Origin: Paguma larvata
Taxonomy: Eukaryota; Chordata; Mammalia; Carnivora; Viverridae
Length of the DNA: 64,000 nt
Assembly (NCBI GenBank): GCA_030068075.1
Contig: CM057834.1
Location: forward strand, 97,605,119-97,669,118
Reading direction: 5' to 3'
Positions 61,112 through 64,000 of this stretch are shown here, piece after piece. The notes under the pieces were generated by a model. The model had not been told where the DNA came from. It made no database searches and was given only the letters and a program-made list of their open reading frames with translations. How positions within the stretch are numbered: the stretch's first letter is position 1; every line of letters begins with the position of its first letter. The position numbers and the translations under genes are program-made.

Positions 61112-62283
61112 GTTTTGGCTACTCTTTCCTGCTTTGTCAAAGATTAGTTGGTCATACATTTGTGGGTCCAATTCTGGGTTCTCTATTCCATTGGTCTATG
61201 TGTCTGTTTTTGTGCCAATATCATACCGTCTTGATGATCACCGCTTTGTAGTAGAGGCTAAAGTCTGGGATTGTGATGTCTCCCACCTTGGTTTTCTTTT
61301 TCAATATTACTTTGGTTATTCGGGGTCTTTAGTGGTTCCATACAAACTTCAGGATTGTTTATTCTAGTTTTGAATACGCTGGTGCCATTTTGATTGGGAT
61401 TGCATTGAATGTGTAGATTGCTTTGGGTAATACTGACATTTTAACAATATATTCTTCCAATCCGTGAGCATGGAATGTTTTTCCATGTCTTTGGGGCTTC
61501 TTCAATTTTCCTTCCTAAGTTTTCTATAGTTTTCATCAGGAAACAACAGACGCTGGTGACGATATGGAGAAACGGGAACCCTCCTACGCTGTTGGCGGGA
61601 ATGCAAACTGGTGCAGCCGCTCTGGAAAACAGTGCGGAGCTGCCTCAAAATATTAAAAATAGAGCTACCCTACGACTCAGCAATGGCACTACTAGGAATT
61701 TATCCAAGGGATACAGGAGTGCTGATGCATAGGGGCACGTGTACCCCAATGTTCATAGCAGCACTTTCGACAATAGCCAAATCATGGAAAGAGCCATGAG
61801 TCAGTCAGTCCACCAACTGATGAAGGGATAAAGAAGATGTGGTTTATAGACAATGGACTACTACTTGGCAATGAGGAAGAATGAAATCTGGCCATGCATG
61901 GCAACATGGATGGAACTGAGGGTATTAGGCTGACTGAAGTAAGTCAGTCAGAGAAAGACAGATATCTTATATTTTCACTCATCTGTGGAACTTGAGAAAC
62001 TTATCAGAAGACCACGGGGGAAGGAAGGGAAAAAAGTAGTTACAAACAGAGAGGGAGGCAGACCATAGAGACTCTTAAATACAAAGAACAAACTGAGGGT
62101 TGATGAGGGGGCAGAGGAGAGGGGAAATGGGTGATGGGCACTGAGGAGGGCACTCGTTGGGATGAGCACTGGGCGTTGTATGGAAGCGATGAACCACAGG
62201 AATCGACCCCCAAAACCAAGAGCACACTGTATACACTGTATCTTAGCCAATTTGACAATAAATTAAATTTTAAAAAATAAAAA
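61112..62283 (+). mobile_element. LINE-1 insertion with 5' inversion (twin priming)
   Basis: The 3' part (about 61,538-62,283) is L1 ORF2 end plus 3' tail in sense direction, ending in aaaaaataaaaa. The 5' part (61,112 to about 61,537) is an upstream piece of L1 ORF2 in antisense direction. Target duplications taaaattaagaaagc (61097-61111) and taaaattaacaaagc (62284-62298) differ at one base and enclose both parts as one insertion. Short frames in it are broken ORF2 pieces. Confidence 0.9.
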
Positions 62284-62298
62284 TAAAATTAACAAAGC

Positions 62299-63276
62299 AC
62301 ATCTATACATAATCAGACAACAGTAAGAATGGGTTTCCTCAGCAAAATTGCTCAAAAGATGTCCACAAGTGTAGAGAGTGCACAGCAAGTTACAAAATGC
62401 AATCCCATTTACGTAAGGAATGTATCGTGTAGAGAGACCCGTGGATATCCGTGAGGACTTCGCGACTGTTATCTCTGGGTGGCAGACTTGACAGTGATTT
62501 TTTTTCCTTTATTCTTTATGATTTACTGTTTCAACTGACTTTTCCCAAAACCTATGAGTTATATTTGTGATCAGAAAAGGAGAGGTATCCTCGGGGGATT
62601 GTGATCGAGTCCCTGCGTCCTAAAGCACCCGGCTCCCTGCTCCCAACAGACCTTGTCCGGCCACTCGCCGCTGACGAAATCCAAAGGCAGAGTGGGTGGG
62701 GAGCAGTGGTGACAAGGAAAGGCATTTATTTCAGCGACACGGCCACTGGGAAGACAGCGGACTGACGTCCCAAGAACGGTCTCCGAAGTGCTAGGAATGA
62801 CTCCGGGTTGACAGAGGGGAAACGCAGAGCAAAGATCTGTGCGTACGTAAAGCTTCGTGAGTCAAGGTCAGGCTGATCTTTGTCTTGGGGTCAGTCACCG
62901 GGGGGGTCTTGCTGGCGTCAGGGCGGCCGTTACCGCTTGAGGGGGTAGCTCCGGTTCCATTACCGGATGTGTTGCCTGCCGTTTTCTCGCTCGAGTTAAA
63001 AGATAAGCTGAAGAGAACTAATCAGTTAGAGGGGACAGGCACCGGCTGGCATCCACATGGAGGAAGTTAAAGCGATAACCGGATCCTGTCTCAAGAGAAC
63101 CACCAAGAAGCAGCATAGCTGCTCGCCTAGTGAGCCAACCACATTCTAGAGCCTTCATCTCAGCCTTGCCAGCTCAGAAACTCCACTTAGAAACTGTATC
63201 GATGAAAAATATGTTCTCCTGTAAATAGTAGAAAGCCCTACCAACCTTGGCTTAAACAGATAGGCACCTTTTTTCT
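62299..63276. other. Intergenic, no gene recognised
   Basis: About 62,300-62,580 is AT-rich, LINE-like 3' text. The rest is unassigned. Confidence 0.35.
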
Positions 63277-63503
63277 TAAAATTTTTTCAATGTTTATTTA
63301 TTTTTTAGAGAGAGACAGAGAGACAGAGACAGAGCATGAGTGGGGGAGGGGCAGAGAGGGAAGAAGACACAGAATGAGAAGGAGACTCCAGGCTCTGAGC
63401 TGTCCGCACAGAGCTCAATGCAGGGCTCCAACCCACGAACCGCGAGATCATGACCTGAGTCGAAGTCAGACACTTCACCGACTGAGCCACCCAGGCACCC
63501 CTA
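63277..63503 (-). mobile_element. Felid CAN SINE, inverted
   Basis: Full-length reverse-complement copy from tttcaatgtttatt to ccacccaggcacccc. Confidence 0.95.
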
Positions 63504-64000
63504 GGGACCTGTTTTTTTGACAGTGACCGAAGGGAAGCCATTCAGGGCTGGTGCAGCTGTTCGTGGATGTCATCAAGGAGCCAAGTCCCCCTCTGCCTTC
63601 TTTCTCTGACACCCTTGGGTATGACTTTTGTTCTCATTGTCACAAAATGGCTGCTGCACTTCCAGGCCTCACACGCTCATCCTCGGTAGAAAGAAGAGGG
63701 AAGGAAGGGCAAAAACACTTTCTCCTCGGAAGACTTTCCTTCTGTTATCTGGAAAAGGAACACACGCCGCCAATGACTCCCATCTACCTCGCACTGGTCG
63801 GCACTGTGGCAACGGCTACCTTGAGCGGCCAGGGGACCTGGGGAAGTGAGCAGTTTTAGCTGCAGACGCGGGATGCGGTTCATCAGTAGTAATGGGAAAT
63901 AGACAGGGACGACCACTCTCAGGGCCGCGGGGGACCCGGGGGTGATCATTCTTCCAGGGAGAGGCCGGTGTTCCCCAGCTTGCCTTATCCAGACGCCGGG
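63504..64000. other. Intergenic to window edge
   Basis: No gene, splice structure or repeat is recognised. The overlapping open frames are short and featureless. Confidence 0.4.

Overview
This is mammalian nuclear DNA from a carnivore, almost certainly a cat (Felidae). The main evidence is about 31 copies of a tRNA-derived SINE whose head, CT-rich tail and A-rich 3' end match the felid-type CAN SINE. The window also carries LINE-1 copies, MIR elements, a Tigger1 DNA transposon and retroviral LTRs. The protein-coding genes have the order and orientation known from human chromosome 7q36: TMEM176B (minus strand), TMEM176A (plus strand), then AOC1 (plus strand). No bacterial, plasmid, phage or CRISPR content is visible.

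Layout. Positions 1-2140 hold the 5' coding part of TMEM176B on the minus strand (first coding exon 1929-2132, next exon 89-199); the rest of the gene lies beyond the left edge. Positions 2141-6427 are the interval between the two head-to-head paralogues and contain their upstream non-coding sequence, an old inverted L1 fragment and a compound microsatellite. TMEM176A is complete at 6444-9818 in six coding exons, with a poly(A) signal at 10049. Positions 10,060-41,899 are intergenic and repeat-rich. They include a CpG island with a good CTCF-type motif (20,440-20,920), several ancient L1 fragments, a nearly full-length dead Tigger1 (31,645-33,888), and LTRs nested in a SINE that is itself nested in an L1 (35,975-38,320). 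AOC1, encoding diamine oxidase, is complete at 41,904-45,317 in four coding exons, with a poly(A) signal at 45,370. Positions 45,400-64,000 are intergenic again, with clustered SINEs, a second strong CTCF-type motif (52,645) and a twin-primed (internally inverted) L1 with target-site duplications (61,097-62,298).

The TMEM176 proteins are four-pass membrane proteins related to the MS4A/CD20 group, expressed mainly in myeloid and other immune cells. AOC1 is a secreted copper/topaquinone enzyme that degrades histamine and other diamines. They are neighbours, but I see no sign that they form one functional unit. I found no undescribed biological system. The most useful leads are changes in a heparin-binding patch and in the glycosylation sites of this AOC1, an orphan CpG island beside a CTCF-type motif, and several mechanistically informative transposon structures. 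Repeat identities are from pattern memory, without a database search, and boundaries are good to about 10-20 bases unless target-site duplications are given.
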